Shown here: positions 1 to 8,984 of the stretch, in pieces
How positions within the stretch are numbered: the first letter of the stretch is position 1
Layout: each line of letters opens with the position of its first letter
Assembly: GCA_021812385.1 (NCBI GenBank)
Contig: JAKANO010000005.1
Coordinates: 149,046 to 213,045 of the forward strand
Source of the DNA: Pseudomonadota bacterium
GTDB taxonomy: Bacteria > Pseudomonadota > Gammaproteobacteria > Burkholderiales > Thiobacteraceae
Reading direction: 5' to 3'
Length of the DNA stretch: 64,000 bases
The notes under the pieces: generated by a model
The model's input: only the letters and a program-made list of their open reading frames with translations
Databases searched by the model: none
What the model was told of the DNA's origin: nothing
Translations under genes and position numbers: made by a program

Positions 1-208
1 GCGCCGCCAGTTTGGTCGCGCCCTTGCCGTTGGTGAACATCAGCGGGCAATCGCGCTCGCTGATGTGCACCGACCAGATGCCTTCCACCGGATTGAGCCA
101 GGTGCGCTCTTCGACCTGGAAACCCAAGGCCGCGAGCTTGGCCGTCATGGCGGCGATGGAGGATTCGAGCGAAGCATCTTTGCCCGTGATGAAAGTTTCT
201 GTTTGCAT
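1..208 (-). CDS. ycaO: YcaO, partial (N-terminal end only)
   Basis: Reverse-strand reading from the ATG at 206-208 gives a protein starting MQTETFITGKDASLESS and containing the stretch WSVHIRDRDCPLMFTNGKGA. This is the characteristic N-terminus of YcaO, the ATP-using accessory protein linked to RimO-dependent methylthiolation of ribosomal protein S12. Only about 69 codons are inside the window; the catalytic ATP-grasp-like body lies beyond the left edge. The gene is divergent from grpE. Identification rests on recognising the family N-terminus, so the functional call is good but the integrity of the gene cannot be judged. Confidence 0.8.
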   Translation of the reverse strand, partial: MQTETFITGKDASLESSIAAMTAKLAALGFQVEERTWLNPVEGIWSVHISERDCPLMFTNGKGATKLAA

Positions 209-385
209 TTGGGGATCCTGCTTTTGAAAGAGTAATAAATATGAAGCGCGCTATATAAAGACCGCCATTATCGCAGAAGCGCTTGCCTAATCTCGACACG
301 CTCCGAATACCAGTTGCAAATATTGGGCTGGAAAGTGGAATTGCGAATAAACCGCCCCTATTTTTTAAAAAACCCTCGCCGCACT

Positions 386-411
386 CTTGAAATGGGGAAA
401 TACACCCCCAT
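386..411 (+). promoter_or_regulatory. Sigma-32 heat-shock promoter of grpE
   Basis: CTTGAAA at 386-392 is followed after exactly 13 bases by CCCCAT at 406-411, matching the sigma-32 (RpoH) consensus CTTGAAA-N13/14-CCCCAT. The implied transcription start is near 418, about 20 bases before the grpE start codon and just ahead of the GGAGG ribosome-binding site at 428-432. Confidence 0.85.
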
Positions 412-437
412 TTGTGCCAAAGACTTTGGAGGAATGC

Positions 438-971
438 ATGTCGAATCAAGAAAATAGCGCAACACCCGAACAAACCCCGGAACATGCCGCAGCGCAGCCG
501 GAAGTGATGCCCAGCCTGGAAGAAATGCTCCAGGCCGCCGAACTCAAGTCCCAGGAACACTACGACGCCTGGATGTATGCCAAGGCCGAGACCGAAAATA
601 TTCGCCGCCGCGGCCATCAAGAAGCGGAAAGCGCGCGCAAATATGCAGTGGAAGGCTTTTCCAGCGAATTATTGGCGGTGAAAGATGCCTTGGAAGCGGC
701 TTTGGCCATTGAAAACACCAGCCTGGAGTCGCTCAAGAGCGGCGTCGAACTGACGCTGAAGCAACTGGCGACGGTATTCAGCAAGTTCCAGATTCAAGAA
801 GTAAACCCGCTTGGCGAAAAATTCGATCCGCACCAGCATCAGGCGATGGCCATGGTGGCAGCGGATGCGGAGCCGAATACGGTGGTGATGGTGATGCAAA
901 AAGGCTATGCCTTGCATGGCCGCATCCTGCGCCCGGCGCTGGTTTCGGTGGCGAAGGCCCCAGAAGCCTGA
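438..971 (+). CDS. grpE: GrpE, nucleotide exchange factor of DnaK
   Basis: Cytoplasmic co-chaperone that releases ADP from DnaK and so resets its substrate cycle. The 177-residue product has the usual acidic, disordered N-terminus, a long helical segment (YDAWMYAKAETENIRRRG) used for dimerisation, and the C-terminal beta domain with the GEKFDPHQHQAM motif. The start at 438 is chosen over an in-frame ATG at 387 because GGAGG (428-432) sits 5 bases ahead of it, and because the 387 ATG lies inside the sigma-32 promoter. It is first in the grpE-dnaK-dnaJ heat-shock series; dnaK follows after 87 bases and has its own sigma-32 promoter. Confidence 0.95.
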   Translation: MSNQENSATPEQTPEHAAAQPEVMPSLEEMLQAAELKSQEHYDAWMYAKAETENIRRRGHQEAESARKYAVEGFSSELLAVKDALEAALAIENTSLESLKSGVELTLKQLATVFSKFQIQEVNPLGEKFDPHQHQAMAMVAADAEPNTVVMVMQKGYALHGRILRPALVSVAKAPEA

Positions 972-994
972 AAAGCCGCTTAAAAAACAGGGCG

Positions 995-1020
995 CTTGAA
1001 AATCCTGGCGCGCGCCCCAC
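995..1020 (+). promoter_or_regulatory. Second sigma-32 promoter, upstream of dnaK
   Basis: CTTGAAA at 995-1001, 13 bases, then CCCCAC at 1015-1020. The -35 element is perfect and the -10 differs from CCCCAT at one base. It lies in the grpE-dnaK gap and would start transcription near 1027, so dnaK can be heat-induced independently of grpE. Confidence 0.75.
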
Positions 1021-1058
1021 TTAACAAACAACATATTCTTTTTTAGAGGGAAATCATC

Positions 1059-2975
1059 ATGGGAAAAATCATCGGTATCGACCTGGGCACGACTAACTCC
1101 TGCGTCTCCATCATGGAAGGCGGCAAGCCCAAGGTGATCGAAAACTCTGAAGGCGCGCGTACCACGCCGTCGATTGTCGCGTACGCCGACAACGATGAAA
1201 TTTTGGTCGGCGCCGCCGCCAAACGCCAAGGCATCACCAATCCGAAAAACACGCTGTTTGCAGTGAAGCGCCTGATCGGGCGCCGCTTCGACGAACCCAT
1301 GGTGCAAAAGGATCTGGGCATGGTGCCCTACGCCATTGTCAAGGCCGACAACGGCGACGCTTGGGTGGAAGTGCGCGGCAAGAAAATGGCGCCGCCGGAA
1401 GTCTCGGCGCAAGTGTTGCGCAAGATGAAGAAAACCGCGGAAGAATATCTGGGCGAGGAAGTCACCGAGGCGGTGATCACCGTGCCCGCTTACTTCAACG
1501 ACTCGCAGCGCCAAGCCACCAAGGACGCCGGCAAGATCGCCGGCCTGGACGTGAAGCGCATCATCAACGAGCCGACCGCAGCCGCACTGGCTTTCGGCAT
1601 GGACAAAAAAGAAGGCGATCGCAAGATTGCGGTGTATGACCTGGGCGGCGGCACCTTCGATATTTCGATTATCGAAATCGCCGAAGTCGAAGGCGAGCAT
1701 CAGTTCGAAGTGTTGTCGACCAACGGCGACACCTTCCTCGGCGGCGAAGATTTCGACCAGCGCGTCATCGACTATCTGGCCGACGAGTTCAAGAAAGAGC
1801 AAGGCGTGGACCTCAGAAAGGACATGCTGGCGCTGCAACGCCTGAAGGAAGCGGCGGAAAAAGCCAAGATCGAATTGTCCTCGGCGCAGCAGACCGAAGT
1901 GAACCTGCCCTACATCACCGCGGACGCCTCCGGCCCGAAACACTTGAACGTGAAGATTACCCGCGCCAAGTTCGAGAGCCTGGTGGAAGAGTTGATCGAA
2001 CGCACCATCGGCCCGTGCCAGATGGCGATCAAGGATTCCGGCGTGAAAATCTCCGACATCGAGGACGTGATCCTGGTCGGCGGCATGACGCGCATGCCGA
2101 AAGTGCAAGAGAAAGTGAAAGAATTTTTCGGCAAGGAACCGCGCCGCGACGTGAACCCGGACGAAGCCGTGGCCATCGGCGCTTCGATCCAAGGCGGCGT
2201 GCTGCAAGGCGAAGTGAAGGACGTGCTGTTGCTGGACGTGACCCCGCTGTCCTTGGGTATCGAAACCCTGGGCGGCGTGATGACCAAGCTGATCACGAAG
2301 AACACCACCATCCCGACCAAGGCGCAGCAAGTGTTCTCCACCGCGGACGACAATCAGACCGCGGTGACCATCCATGTGCTGCAAGGCGAGCGCGAAATGG
2401 CGACCGCCAACAAGAGCTTGGGGCAATTCAATCTCGGCGACATTCCGCCTTCACCGCGCGGCATGCCGCAGATCGAAGTGACCTTCGATATCGACGCCAA
2501 CGGCATCTTGCACGTGTCGGCCAAGGACAAGGCCAGCGGCAAGGAAGCCAAGATCACCATCAAGGCCAACTCCGGTCTGTCGGACGAGGAAATTCAGAAG
2601 ATGGTGCGCGACGGCGAAGCGCATGCCGAGGAAGATCGCAAGCAGCGCGAGCTGGTGGATGCGCGCAACCAATGCGACAACTTGATTCACTCGGTGAAGA
2701 AGACGCTCACCGAACAGGGCGACAAAGTCAGTGCCGAAGGCAAGGCTGCAATCGAAGCCGCGATCAAGGACGCCGAGGAAGCGCTCAAGTCCAACGACAA
2801 GGAAACCATCGAAGCCAAGATGAATGCACTGGGCACGGCCTCGCACAAGCTGGCCGAGCAAATGCAAGCGCAGGCGGCGCAAGCCGGCGCGGGCGCGGGT
2901 GCCTCGGGCAGCGGCAAGAAAGCCGACGACGATGTGGTCGACGCCGAGTTCGAAGAAGTCAAAGACAGCAAGTAA
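1059..2975 (+). CDS. dnaK: Chaperone protein DnaK (Hsp70)
   Basis: ATP-dependent Hsp70 chaperone that binds exposed hydrophobic peptides, cycling with DnaJ and GrpE. The 638-residue length is normal. The nucleotide-binding domain opens with [13 protein letters not shown] and carries [10 protein letters not shown] and the VGGMTRMP motif. The substrate-binding domain follows from about residue 390, then a helical lid and a Gly/Ala-rich tail ending in the typical acidic [17 protein letters not shown] just upstream is the ribosome-binding site. It is preceded by its own sigma-32 promoter and followed by dnaJ after a palindromic spacer. Confidence 0.98.
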   Translation: MGKIIGIDLGTTNSCVSIMEGGKPKVIENSEGARTTPSIVAYADNDEILVGAAAKRQGITNPKNTLFAVKRLIGRRFDEPMVQKDLGMVPYAIVKADNGDAWVEVRGKKMAPPEVSAQVLRKMKKTAEEYLGEEVTEAVITVPAYFNDSQRQATKDAGKIAGLDVKRIINEPTAAALAFGMDKKEGDRKIAVYDLGGGTFDISIIEIAEVEGEHQFEVLSTNGDTFLGGEDFDQRVIDYLADEFKKEQGVDLRKDMLALQRLKEAAEKAKIELSSAQQTEVNLPYITADASGPKHLNVKITRAKFESLVEELIERTIGPCQMAIKDSGVKISDIEDVILVGGMTRMPKVQEKVKEFFGKEPRRDVNPDEAVAIGASIQGGVLQGEVKDVLLLDVTPLSLGIETLGGVMTKLITKNTTIPTKAQQVFSTADDNQTAVTIHVLQGEREMATANKSLGQFNLGDIPPSPRGMPQIEVTFDIDANGILHVSAKDKASGKEAKITIKANSGLSDEEIQKMVRDGEAHAEEDRKQRELVDARNQCDNLIHSVKKTLTEQGDKVSAEGKAAIEAAIKDAEEALKSNDKETIEAKMNALGTASHKLAEQMQAQAAQAGAGAGASGSGKKADDDVVDAEFEEVKDSK

Positions 2976-3056
2976 GGTGATAGGCGTGAGGGGTGAGGAG
3001 TGAAAACTTCTCACCCCTTTTGCCGTTTTACCTCCTCACACCTCACACCTCTCACC
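2976..3056 (+). repeat. Palindromic spacer between dnaK and dnaJ, with an inner terminator-like hairpin
   Basis: The arms at 2976-3000 and 3032-3056 are complementary at 22 of 25 positions (purine-rich GTGAGG units against CCTCAC units). Nested inside, AGGGGTGAG (2989-2997) pairs exactly with CTCACCCCT (3010-3018) and is followed by four T. It can act as an mRNA-stabilising or attenuating stem that lowers dnaJ output relative to dnaK, or it may be a dispersed palindromic repeat. The function is inferred. Confidence 0.6.
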
Positions 3057-3074
3057 TAACGCCTCACCCACACC

Positions 3075-4187
3075 ATGTCCAAACGCGATTACTACGAAGT
3101 CCTGGGCGTCAACCGCGACGCCTCCGAAGACGATATTAAAAAGTCCTACCGCAAGCTGGCCATGAAGCATCATCCGGATCGCAATCCGGACAGCAAGGAA
3201 GCGGAAGACAAATTCAAGGAGGCGAAGGAAGCCTACGAGGTTTTGTCGGACGGCAATAAGCGCGCGCAGTACGATCAATTCGGCCATGCCGGTATGGAGG
3301 GTGCTGCCGGTGGCGGCCAAGGCTTCGGCAATTTCGCCGACGCTTTTTCCGATATTTTTGGCGACATTTTCGGCGGGGGCGGTGGCGGCGGCCGGCGCAG
3401 CAATGTTTATCGCGGCGCAGACCTGCGCTACAACCTCGAAATCAGCCTGGAAGAAGCCGCGCGCGGCACCGAAACCAAGATTCGCATTCCCACCATGGAA
3501 GAATGCGATACCTGTCACGGCAGCGGCGCCAAGCCGGGCACGGAAGCCAGCACGTGCAGCATGTGCGGCGGCCACGGCCAGGTGCGCATGCAGCAAGGTT
3601 TCTTCTCAATCCAGCAAACCTGCCCCACCTGTCACGGCAGCGGCAAGACCATCACCAATCCTTGTACGGCTTGCCACGGCGCGGGCCGGGTCAAACAACA
3701 CAAAACACTGTCGGTCAAAATCCCCGCCGGCGTGGATGAAGGCGACCGCATCCGTTTAGCCGCAGAAGGCGAGCACGGCATCAATGGCGGCCCAGCGGGT
3801 GATTTGTATGTGATGATTCACCTCAAGCAACACGCGGTGTTCAAGCGCGACAACGATGATTTGCACTGCGAAATGCCGGTGAGCTTCACCACCGCCGCCT
3901 TGGGTGGCGATATCGATATTCCGACCTTGGACGGCCACGCCAAAATCAAGGTCGACGCAGAAACGCAAAACGGCAAAGTGTTCCGCCTGCGCGGCAAGGG
4001 CATCAAGGGCGTGCGCAGCCAACAGCATGGCGATCTGTATTGCCATGTGGTGGTGGAAACGCCGGTGAACCTGAATGCGCGGCAGAAAGAACTGCTGCGC
4101 GAGTTGGAAGCGATCAGCCAGGGTCAGGACAACAATCCGCGCGCCAAGGGCTGGATGGATCGGGTGAAGGATTTTTTCGGGCAGTAA
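3075..4187 (+). CDS. dnaJ: Chaperone protein DnaJ (Hsp40)
   Basis: Type I J-domain co-chaperone that delivers substrates to DnaK and stimulates its ATPase. In order, the 370-residue protein shows the J domain (about 1-70) with the HPD tripeptide in KHHPDRN, a Gly/Phe-rich linker with runs of glycine, four zinc-binding CxxCxGxG repeats ([32 protein letters not shown]), and the C-terminal substrate-binding domains. All eight zinc cysteines are present. It is the last gene of the heat-shock group; the converging cyclase gene ends 7 bases downstream. Confidence 0.97.
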   Translation: MSKRDYYEVLGVNRDASEDDIKKSYRKLAMKHHPDRNPDSKEAEDKFKEAKEAYEVLSDGNKRAQYDQFGHAGMEGAAGGGQGFGNFADAFSDIFGDIFGGGGGGGRRSNVYRGADLRYNLEISLEEAARGTETKIRIPTMEECDTCHGSGAKPGTEASTCSMCGGHGQVRMQQGFFSIQQTCPTCHGSGKTITNPCTACHGAGRVKQHKTLSVKIPAGVDEGDRIRLAAEGEHGINGGPAGDLYVMIHLKQHAVFKRDNDDLHCEMPVSFTTAALGGDIDIPTLDGHAKIKVDAETQNGKVFRLRGKGIKGVRSQQHGDLYCHVVVETPVNLNARQKELLRELEAISQGQDNNPRAKGWMDRVKDFFGQ

Positions 4188-4193
4188 GCGTTT

Positions 4194-4808
4194 TTAATAG
4201 CTGACCGAATAGGCTTCGATCTTAATTCCGGAAACGTTGAACGCGGCGGGCGCCGCGACGATGCCAGCATCTGGCGGGAGGCGCTCCTGCGCTGCGCGCG
4301 TGATTAGGATATCCCCGGCATCCGCCAAATCTTCGCCGAGTTTGCTGGCGCGATTCACGCAATCGCCAAAAAAATCCTCCGCATGCGGCATCAGGATCTT
4401 GCCATAGTCGATACCGCAAGCAATCCGCACATCATGGTCATCATCGGTCAGCAGATTCACGGCATCGAAAGCAATATGCAGCGCAATGCAAGCACGGACT
4501 GCCTCTAGCGGTTCCGGAAACATCGCATAACAATTATCCGCCTCGAACTTGACTACGCTGCCGCCATGGCTCTTGATCACCGGCCCAGCCGTGAGTTGCA
4601 TGCGGGTGATCATCGACAGGTAGTGCACGATGCCATAGCGTTGCGTGATACGCGAAAACCCGGACATATCCACCACGCAAACCGCGCACGTCGTGCCGTA
4701 GGCTTGCCAAATCTCTTCCTCCAACTGCTTGCTGCGCGCCGCGTCCGCTTCCTGCGCAAAACGCAGCATCAACTGGTGAAAATTTTTTTCCTCGTCGGCG
4801 TGCATCAT
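4194..4808 (-). CDS. Small class III nucleotidyl cyclase-domain protein
   Basis: A 204-residue soluble protein made of a short helical N-terminus and one class III adenylate/guanylate cyclase homology domain (about 38-175). Visible elements are the first metal-binding region VVDMSGFSRITQRYG, the second metal region GGSVVKFEADNCYAMF, and ACGIDYGKIL plus FGDCVNRASKLGEDLA in place of the usual V.GDxVNxAARLE. The metal aspartates and the Asn of VNxA are kept, so activity is possible; the Arg of the usual AARL is shifted to NRASKL. No sensor domain is fused. The gene lies 9 bases downstream of ppa on the same strand, so co-transcription is likely. The substrate (ATP or GTP) cannot be told. Confidence 0.75.
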   Translation of the reverse strand: MMHADEEKNFHQLMLRFAQEADAARSKQLEEEIWQAYGTTCAVCVVDMSGFSRITQRYGIVHYLSMITRMQLTAGPVIKSHGGSVVKFEADNCYAMFPEPLEAVRACIALHIAFDAVNLLTDDDHDVRIACGIDYGKILMPHAEDFFGDCVNRASKLGEDLADAGDILITRAAQERLPPDAGIVAAPAAFNVSGIKIEAYSVSY

Positions 4809-4817
4809 TGCGCTGAA

Positions 4818-5366
4818 TCAGAAATTGGGTTTAGGCGAAGCTTGTTGGTAGCGCTCTACGCCCGCCATGATTTCCGCCTTGGCGGCATCGGCGTCGACCC
4901 AGCCTTCGACTTTTACCCATTTATTCGGTTCGAGATCTTTGTAGTGCTCGAAGAAGTGCGACACTTGCCGCAGCAGCAGCGGCGATAAATCCCCAGGCTC
5001 ATGCACATCTTTATAGATGGTGCATAACTTATCGACCGGCACGGCGATGATCTTGGCGTCGATGCCGGCTTCGTCGGTCATCTTGAGCATGCCGACCGGT
5101 CGGCAGCGCACCACCACACCGGTAATCAAAGCCACCGGCGTCACCACCAGCACATCCACCGGGTCGCCATCTTCCGACAAGGTATGCGGCACATAGCCGT
5201 AATTACACGGATAGTGCATCGCGGTCGACATGAAACGATCGACGAACATGGCGCCGGTTTCCTTGTCCACCTCGTACTTGATCGGGTCGCCATGCATCGG
5301 GATTTCGATGATGACATTAAAATCGTTCGGCACATCGCGGCCGGAGGTCACTTTATCCAGATTCAT
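4818..5366 (-). CDS. ppa: Inorganic pyrophosphatase (family I)
   Basis: Hydrolyses pyrophosphate to two phosphates in the cytoplasm, pulling biosynthetic reactions forward. The 182-residue size is typical of the bacterial family I enzyme. The signature DGDPVDVLV with its three metal-binding aspartates is present, as are [16 protein letters not shown], the [12 protein letters not shown] loop and [14 protein letters not shown]. It reads away from queD, with a dispersed inverted repeat in the gap, and is followed by the small cyclase gene. Confidence 0.96.
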   Translation of the reverse strand: MNLDKVTSGRDVPNDFNVIIEIPMHGDPIKYEVDKETGAMFVDRFMSTAMHYPCNYGYVPHTLSEDGDPVDVLVVTPVALITGVVVRCRPVGMLKMTDEAGIDAKIIAVPVDKLCTIYKDVHEPGDLSPLLLRQVSHFFEHYKDLEPNKWVKVEGWVDADAAKAEIMAGVERYQQASPKPNF

Positions 5367-5402
5367 GCTTCAACTTCCATTTCAATATAAAAAAATCAAT
5401 TT

Positions 5403-5503
5403 AACCGCCAAGACACCAAGAGCGCCAAGAAATCTCTGTGTGCTCCGAGATCTCTGTAGTAAATTTTCTTGCTTTTCTTCGCGTCCTTGGCGACTTGGCG
5501 GTT
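5403..5503. repeat. Inverted repeat built of CCAAG units between ppa and queD
   Basis: The left arm 5403-5431 (AACCGCCAAGACACCAAG...) and right arm 5475-5503 (...CTTGGCGACTTGGCGGTT) are complementary at about 24 of 29 positions, around a core containing two CTCTGT motifs. The pattern of repeated GCCAAGA heptamers ending in AACCGCC/GGCGGTT is a known type of dispersed intergenic repeat in many bacteria. It separates two genes on the same strand and could form a large hairpin. Confidence 0.65.
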
Positions 5504-5518
5504 CAACAGATTGCGGGG

Positions 5519-5962
5519 TTAATCGCGCACCGCGTCCGCCCAGTTGTTCGGCGTTTCGTACAAGCGCACGCGCTCCAGGCGCAAGTGGTTGCCATACACA
5601 TCGACATAAGCCGCGTCGAGAATTTTAAACGCCGCCAGGGCCAGGTTCTCGGCCGTCGGCACGCTGTCCATCACCACGGTTTTATGGCCCGGGATGCTGT
5701 TTAGAAATTCCAGCACCTGGGTATCACCGCGATAAACCAGAAATGCGTGATCCCACACATTGGCGATTTTTTGCAAGGCGATGTCTTTCACATCGGAAAA
5801 ATCCATCACCATGCCTTGCTCCGAAGCGCCCTCGGTTTGAATCACTTCGCCCGAGAGCGTCACTTCCAGCGCATAGCGATGGCCATGCAGGTGCCGGCAT
5901 TGGCTTTTATGTTGCGGAATACGGTGGCCGGCGTCGAATTCGAGTCTGCGGGTAATTTGCAT
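5519..5962 (-). CDS. queD: 6-carboxy-5,6,7,8-tetrahydropterin synthase QueD
   Basis: Converts 7,8-dihydroneopterin triphosphate to 6-carboxytetrahydropterin in queuosine biosynthesis. The 147-residue protein has the PTPS fold markers: FDAGHRI with the first zinc His, the catalytic Cys in SQCRHLHGH with two further zinc His, WDHAFLVY, and the glutamate-containing VPTAENLA and RLYETPNNWA near the C-terminus. It is transcribed divergently from the radical SAM gene. The start ATG at 5960-5962 gives the expected MQITRRLEFDAGH opening. Confidence 0.93.
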   Translation of the reverse strand: MQITRRLEFDAGHRIPQHKSQCRHLHGHRYALEVTLSGEVIQTEGASEQGMVMDFSDVKDIALQKIANVWDHAFLVYRGDTQVLEFLNSIPGHKTVVMDSVPTAENLALAAFKILDAAYVDVYGNHLRLERVRLYETPNNWADAVRD

Positions 5963-6028
5963 TGAATAAAACCAGTGGAAAATTTGCGCAAGTATAACAT
6001 TTTAAGCATTAACCCTTAGAATGTGCCT

Positions 6029-6892
6029 ATGACCAGCCATGCTCCAAGCAAACTATCGATTCGCGATCACGACCGCGCTGCGGCACACATGACCTATGTT
6101 TACCCCGTCGTGTCGCGCCGTGCCGGCGGCGTTTCGGTCGGCATTAACCTGAATCCGAATAACGCCTGCAATTGGCGCTGCATCTACTGCCAAGTCCCGG
6201 ATCTCAAGCGCGGTGCGGCCCCCGAGATCGATTTGAAGCAATTGGAAGCCGAATTAACGGCGCTGCTGCATGACATTGTGCACGGCGATTTTATGCAAAC
6301 GCGCGTGCCGGAAGGCGCGCGGCGGCTCAACGACATCGCCCTCTCCGGCAATGGCGAGCCGACCAGCGCAAAAGCTTTTCCGGAAGTGATTCAACTCATC
6401 GGCCGGGTGATGAAACGCTTCAGCCTGGTCAATAAAATCAAATTGGTGTTGATCACCAACGGCAGCTTGATCGCGCGCGAACCGGTGCAGCTCGGCTTGA
6501 AACGCATGGCGAAATTAAACGGCGAAGTTTGGTACAAGCTCGACTCAGCCACCCGCGAAGGCATGGCGCGCATCAACAACACGCGCCAATCGCTGAAAAA
6601 AACCGCTGAACATATCGCGCTCGCGGCGGCGCTGTGCCCGACTTCGCTACAAACTTGCGTATTCGCGCAAAACGGTTTGCCGCCTTCGACGGCCGAACAA
6701 CAAGCGTATTTGGACTTTCTAGCGCACTTGACCGCACAAGGCGTCAAACTGAATGGCGTACTGCTGTATGGAATTGCCCGGCCCAGCCTGCAACCGGAAG
6801 CCGCGCAACTCTCCGCCTTGCCCAAGGCCTGGCTAGAAGAGTTTGCGCATCAAATCGAACAAATCGGGCTCGCAGTACGCATAACACCGTAG
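6029..6892 (+). CDS. Radical SAM protein (COG0731-like Fe-S oxidoreductase)
   Basis: A 287-residue radical SAM enzyme. The cluster-binding motif CNWRCIYC (C-x3-C-x2-C) lies near residue 50, after GINLNPNNA, and ALSGNGEPT supplies the GGE-like SAM-binding motif. The rest is a partial TIM barrel ending in QIGLAVRITP. The family is related to COG0731 wyosine-type Fe-S oxidoreductases, but its bacterial substrate is not established. The ATG at 6029 is preferred; a GTG at 6023 in frame is the alternative, and neither has a strong Shine-Dalgarno sequence. It is divergent from queD. A link to queuosine chemistry is tempting, but QueE is normally a different, smaller family. Confidence 0.8.
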   Translation: MTSHAPSKLSIRDHDRAAAHMTYVYPVVSRRAGGVSVGINLNPNNACNWRCIYCQVPDLKRGAAPEIDLKQLEAELTALLHDIVHGDFMQTRVPEGARRLNDIALSGNGEPTSAKAFPEVIQLIGRVMKRFSLVNKIKLVLITNGSLIAREPVQLGLKRMAKLNGEVWYKLDSATREGMARINNTRQSLKKTAEHIALAAALCPTSLQTCVFAQNGLPPSTAEQQAYLDFLAHLTAQGVKLNGVLLYGIARPSLQPEAAQLSALPKAWLEEFAHQIEQIGLAVRITP

Positions 6893-6905
6893 CGAACAAC
6901 AGACT

Positions 6906-7217
6906 TTATTCCGCTGCTTCCGGAGCCTTGCGACCGCCGCCTTTAGCCGCTTTTTTCAGGCTCTTATACAGGTCGGGGTGTGAGTCCTTCAGGTAATCAA
7001 TAATTTCCAGATCTTCGCGCTTCAAGCGGCCGAGATCAATTTGCTCCACATGCACTAAACGCAGCAACTCTTTCACTGGCTTCGGCATTTTGCGGCCACT
7101 CTCGTAGCGCGAACCGCCGCTCTGGGTAACGCCGATTTTAGTCCAGAAATCCTGCTGATTGAGACCAAGCTTGCGCCGGACATCGCGTGGATTTGCAATT
7201 TTTTCGAGCAATTTCAT
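6906..7217 (-). CDS. XRE-type helix-turn-helix transcriptional regulator
   Basis: A 103-residue protein with an N-terminal helix-turn-helix of the Cro/C1 type (DVRRKLGLNQQDFWTKIGVTQSGGSRYESGRKMPKPV, residues about 11-47) and a lysine-rich C-terminal tail. It resembles stand-alone XRE regulators that accompany housekeeping genes in betaproteobacteria. AAGGAAAC upstream of the ATG at 7215-7217 is the ribosome-binding site. It converges on the radical SAM gene and diverges from lysC across a 308-base gap. Its targets are unknown; autoregulation through that gap is possible. Confidence 0.8.
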   Translation of the reverse strand: MKLLEKIANPRDVRRKLGLNQQDFWTKIGVTQSGGSRYESGRKMPKPVKELLRLVHVEQIDLGRLKREDLEIIDYLKDSHPDLYKSLKKAAKGGGRKAPEAAE

Positions 7218-7525
7218 ACAAGTTTCCTTTTAAGTCGGGTTACATAAGCACGTTCTATGGTTTTGACATGCAAAAGCAGTGCCAGCTTTTTCACCGTTAA
7301 CAATAAAATATTAGCATATGCCCCGATAATTTCTCTTATGCCTTAAATCAAAATGTATAAAGCATATTTCGTGGCACCGCTGTTAACGGTTCGAAACAAA
7401 ATTTCTTTAAGCCTGGGAAACATGAGCGTTATGATTTCGACAAGTTGGTCAAAGCTTCGTCGATATGTGACCACATTCCGCAGTCTGCCTAAATTCGGTA
7501 TAATTTCCGTTTTTTTGGAACACGC
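7218..7525. other. Intergenic region between the XRE gene and lysC
   Basis: AT-rich compared with the surroundings and without a convincing gene. The only longer reading frame here (7353-7535, +) has no coding look and overlaps lysC out of frame. It holds the lysC promoter at its right end and presumably the promoter of the XRE gene on the other strand. No riboswitch fold for lysine was recognised. Confidence 0.5.
7476..7504 (+). promoter_or_regulatory. Putative sigma-70 promoter of lysC
   Basis: A perfect TATAAT at 7499-7504 lies 17 bases downstream of a weak -35 (TTCCGC, 7476-7481). The predicted start near 7511 leaves a leader of about 15 bases before the lysC ATG at 7526, with GGAA as ribosome-binding site. 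Confidence 0.55.
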
Positions 7526-8752
7526 ATGGCTCTGATCGTACAAAAATACGGCGGCACTTCGGTCGGCAATCCCGAGCGCATCAAAAACGTCGCACAACGC
7601 GTCGCCCGCTTCAAAGCGCAAGGCCATCAAGTCGTGGTGGTACTGTCCGCCATGTCCGGTGAGACCAATCGCCTGATCGACCTGGCCAAGACCATACAAT
7701 CCCATCCCGATCCGCGCGAGCTGGACGTCATGGTGTCGACCGGCGAACAAGTAACCATCGCCCTGCTCTCCATGGCTCTGATGGAAATGGGGCTGAAAGC
7801 CAAGAGCTACACCGGCGCGCAAGTGCGCATCGTCACCGACGACGCCCATACCAAGGCGCGCATTCTATCGATCGACGAAGAAAACCTGCGCCGCGATCTT
7901 AATGCAGGATATGTGGCCGTCGTAGCCGGATTTCAAGGCGTGGACGAAAAAGGCAACATCACCACCCTGGGCCGCGGCGGTTCCGACACCACTGGCGTGG
8001 CGCTGGCTGCCGCGCTCAAGGCCGACGAGTGCCAAATCTACACAGACGTCGACGGCGTCTACACCACCGACCCACGCATCGTGCCCGAAGCGCGCAAGCT
8101 CAAGACCATCACCTTCGAAGAAATGCTGGAAATGGCCAGCCTGGGCTCAAAAGTGCTGCAAATCCGCTCGGTTGAATTCGCCGGCAAATACAAGGTTAAA
8201 TTACGCGTGCTGTCGAGCTTCGAAGAAGAAGGCGAAGGCACGCTCATCACATTCGAGGAAGACGCCATGGAACAACCCATCATCTCCGGCATTGCATTCA
8301 ACCGCGACGAAGCCAAGATCACCGTGCTCGGCGTGCCCGACCGCCCCGGCATCGCCTACGCCATCCTGGGCCCGGTGGCGGACGCCAACATCGATGTCGA
8401 CATGATCATCCAAAACGTCGGCGCCGACGGCACCACCACCGACTTCACCTTTACCGTGAACCGCAGCGAATACGCCAAGGCCATCGCCATCCTGCGCGAC
8501 GTGCAAAACACCATCGGCGCGCGCGAAATCAAGGGCGACGACAAGATCGTCAAGGTCTCCCTGGTCGGCGTCGGCATGCGCTCGCATTCCGGCATCGCCT
8601 CCACCATGTTTAAAACGCTCGCCGCCGAAGGCATCAACCTGCAAATGATCTCCACCTCCGAAATCAAGATCTCGGTGGTGATCGACGAAAAATACCTGGA
8701 ACTCGCCGTGCGCGTGCTGCACAAGGCGTTTAACCTGGAACAGGCGGCGTAA
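7526..8752 (+). CDS. lysC: Aspartate kinase
   Basis: Phosphorylates aspartate, the first step towards lysine, threonine, methionine and diaminopimelate. The 408-residue protein begins [19 protein letters not shown], the classic kinase N-terminus (KYGGTS). GRGGSDTTG and [16 protein letters not shown] mark the substrate and nucleotide sites. Two ACT domains (about residues 265-400; [16 protein letters not shown] and [16 protein letters not shown]) provide feedback control by lysine and/or threonine. As in many betaproteobacteria it is a single monofunctional enzyme followed by a tRNA-Ser gene. Confidence 0.97.
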   Translation: MALIVQKYGGTSVGNPERIKNVAQRVARFKAQGHQVVVVLSAMSGETNRLIDLAKTIQSHPDPRELDVMVSTGEQVTIALLSMALMEMGLKAKSYTGAQVRIVTDDAHTKARILSIDEENLRRDLNAGYVAVVAGFQGVDEKGNITTLGRGGSDTTGVALAAALKADECQIYTDVDGVYTTDPRIVPEARKLKTITFEEMLEMASLGSKVLQIRSVEFAGKYKVKLRVLSSFEEEGEGTLITFEEDAMEQPIISGIAFNRDEAKITVLGVPDRPGIAYAILGPVADANIDVDMIIQNVGADGTTTDFTFTVNRSEYAKAIAILRDVQNTIGAREIKGDDKIVKVSLVGVGMRSHSGIASTMFKTLAAEGINLQMISTSEIKISVVIDEKYLELAVRVLHKAFNLEQAA

Positions 8753-8808
8753 AATAAGCAACCGAGTTTGACTGGGACAAGGATTCGCTAGTATCCTTGC
8801 GCCCTTTC

Positions 8809-8902
8809 GGAGAGATGGCCGAGTGGTCGAAGGCGCTCCCCTGCTAAGGGAGTATACGGGCTTAAACCTGTATCGAGGGTTCGAATCCCTCTCTCTCCGC
8901 CA
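8809..8902 (+). tRNA. tRNA-Ser (anticodon GCU)
   Basis: The acceptor arm GGAGAGA (8809-8815) pairs with TCTCTCC (8892-8898), followed by G73 and an encoded CCA (8900-8902). The D arm is TGGCCGAGTGGTCGAAGGC, the anticodon loop CTGCTAA gives GCU, a long variable arm typical of tRNA-Ser follows, and the T arm contains GGTTCGAATCC. The length is 94 bases. A -35-like TTGACT lies at 8768-8773. The last 12 bases belong to the left arm of a large palindrome. Confidence 0.96.
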
Positions 8903-8953
8903 GTAATGCAAAACGCCCCCTTGAGGGGCGTTTTGCATTACTGGCGGAGAGAG
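8891..8953. repeat. Perfect 29-bp palindrome overlapping the tRNA-Ser 3' end
   Basis: Bases 8891-8919 are exactly complementary to 8925-8953, with a 5-base loop (CTTGA). The left arm contains the last 12 bases of the tRNA (CTCTCTCCGCCA) and the right arm contains their reverse complement. The central CGCCCC/GGGGCG part could serve as a terminator, although no T-run follows. The extension into the mature tRNA is unusual for a simple terminator. Confidence 0.9.
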
Positions 8954-8984
8954 TTGGTACTTAGAGAAGCCTAAGGGTTCGACT

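Noticed and set aside
669..2426. 585-residue minus-strand open frame opposite grpE/dnaK
   Set aside because: His/Arg/Phe-rich shadow of dnaK; the plus-strand gene is certain.
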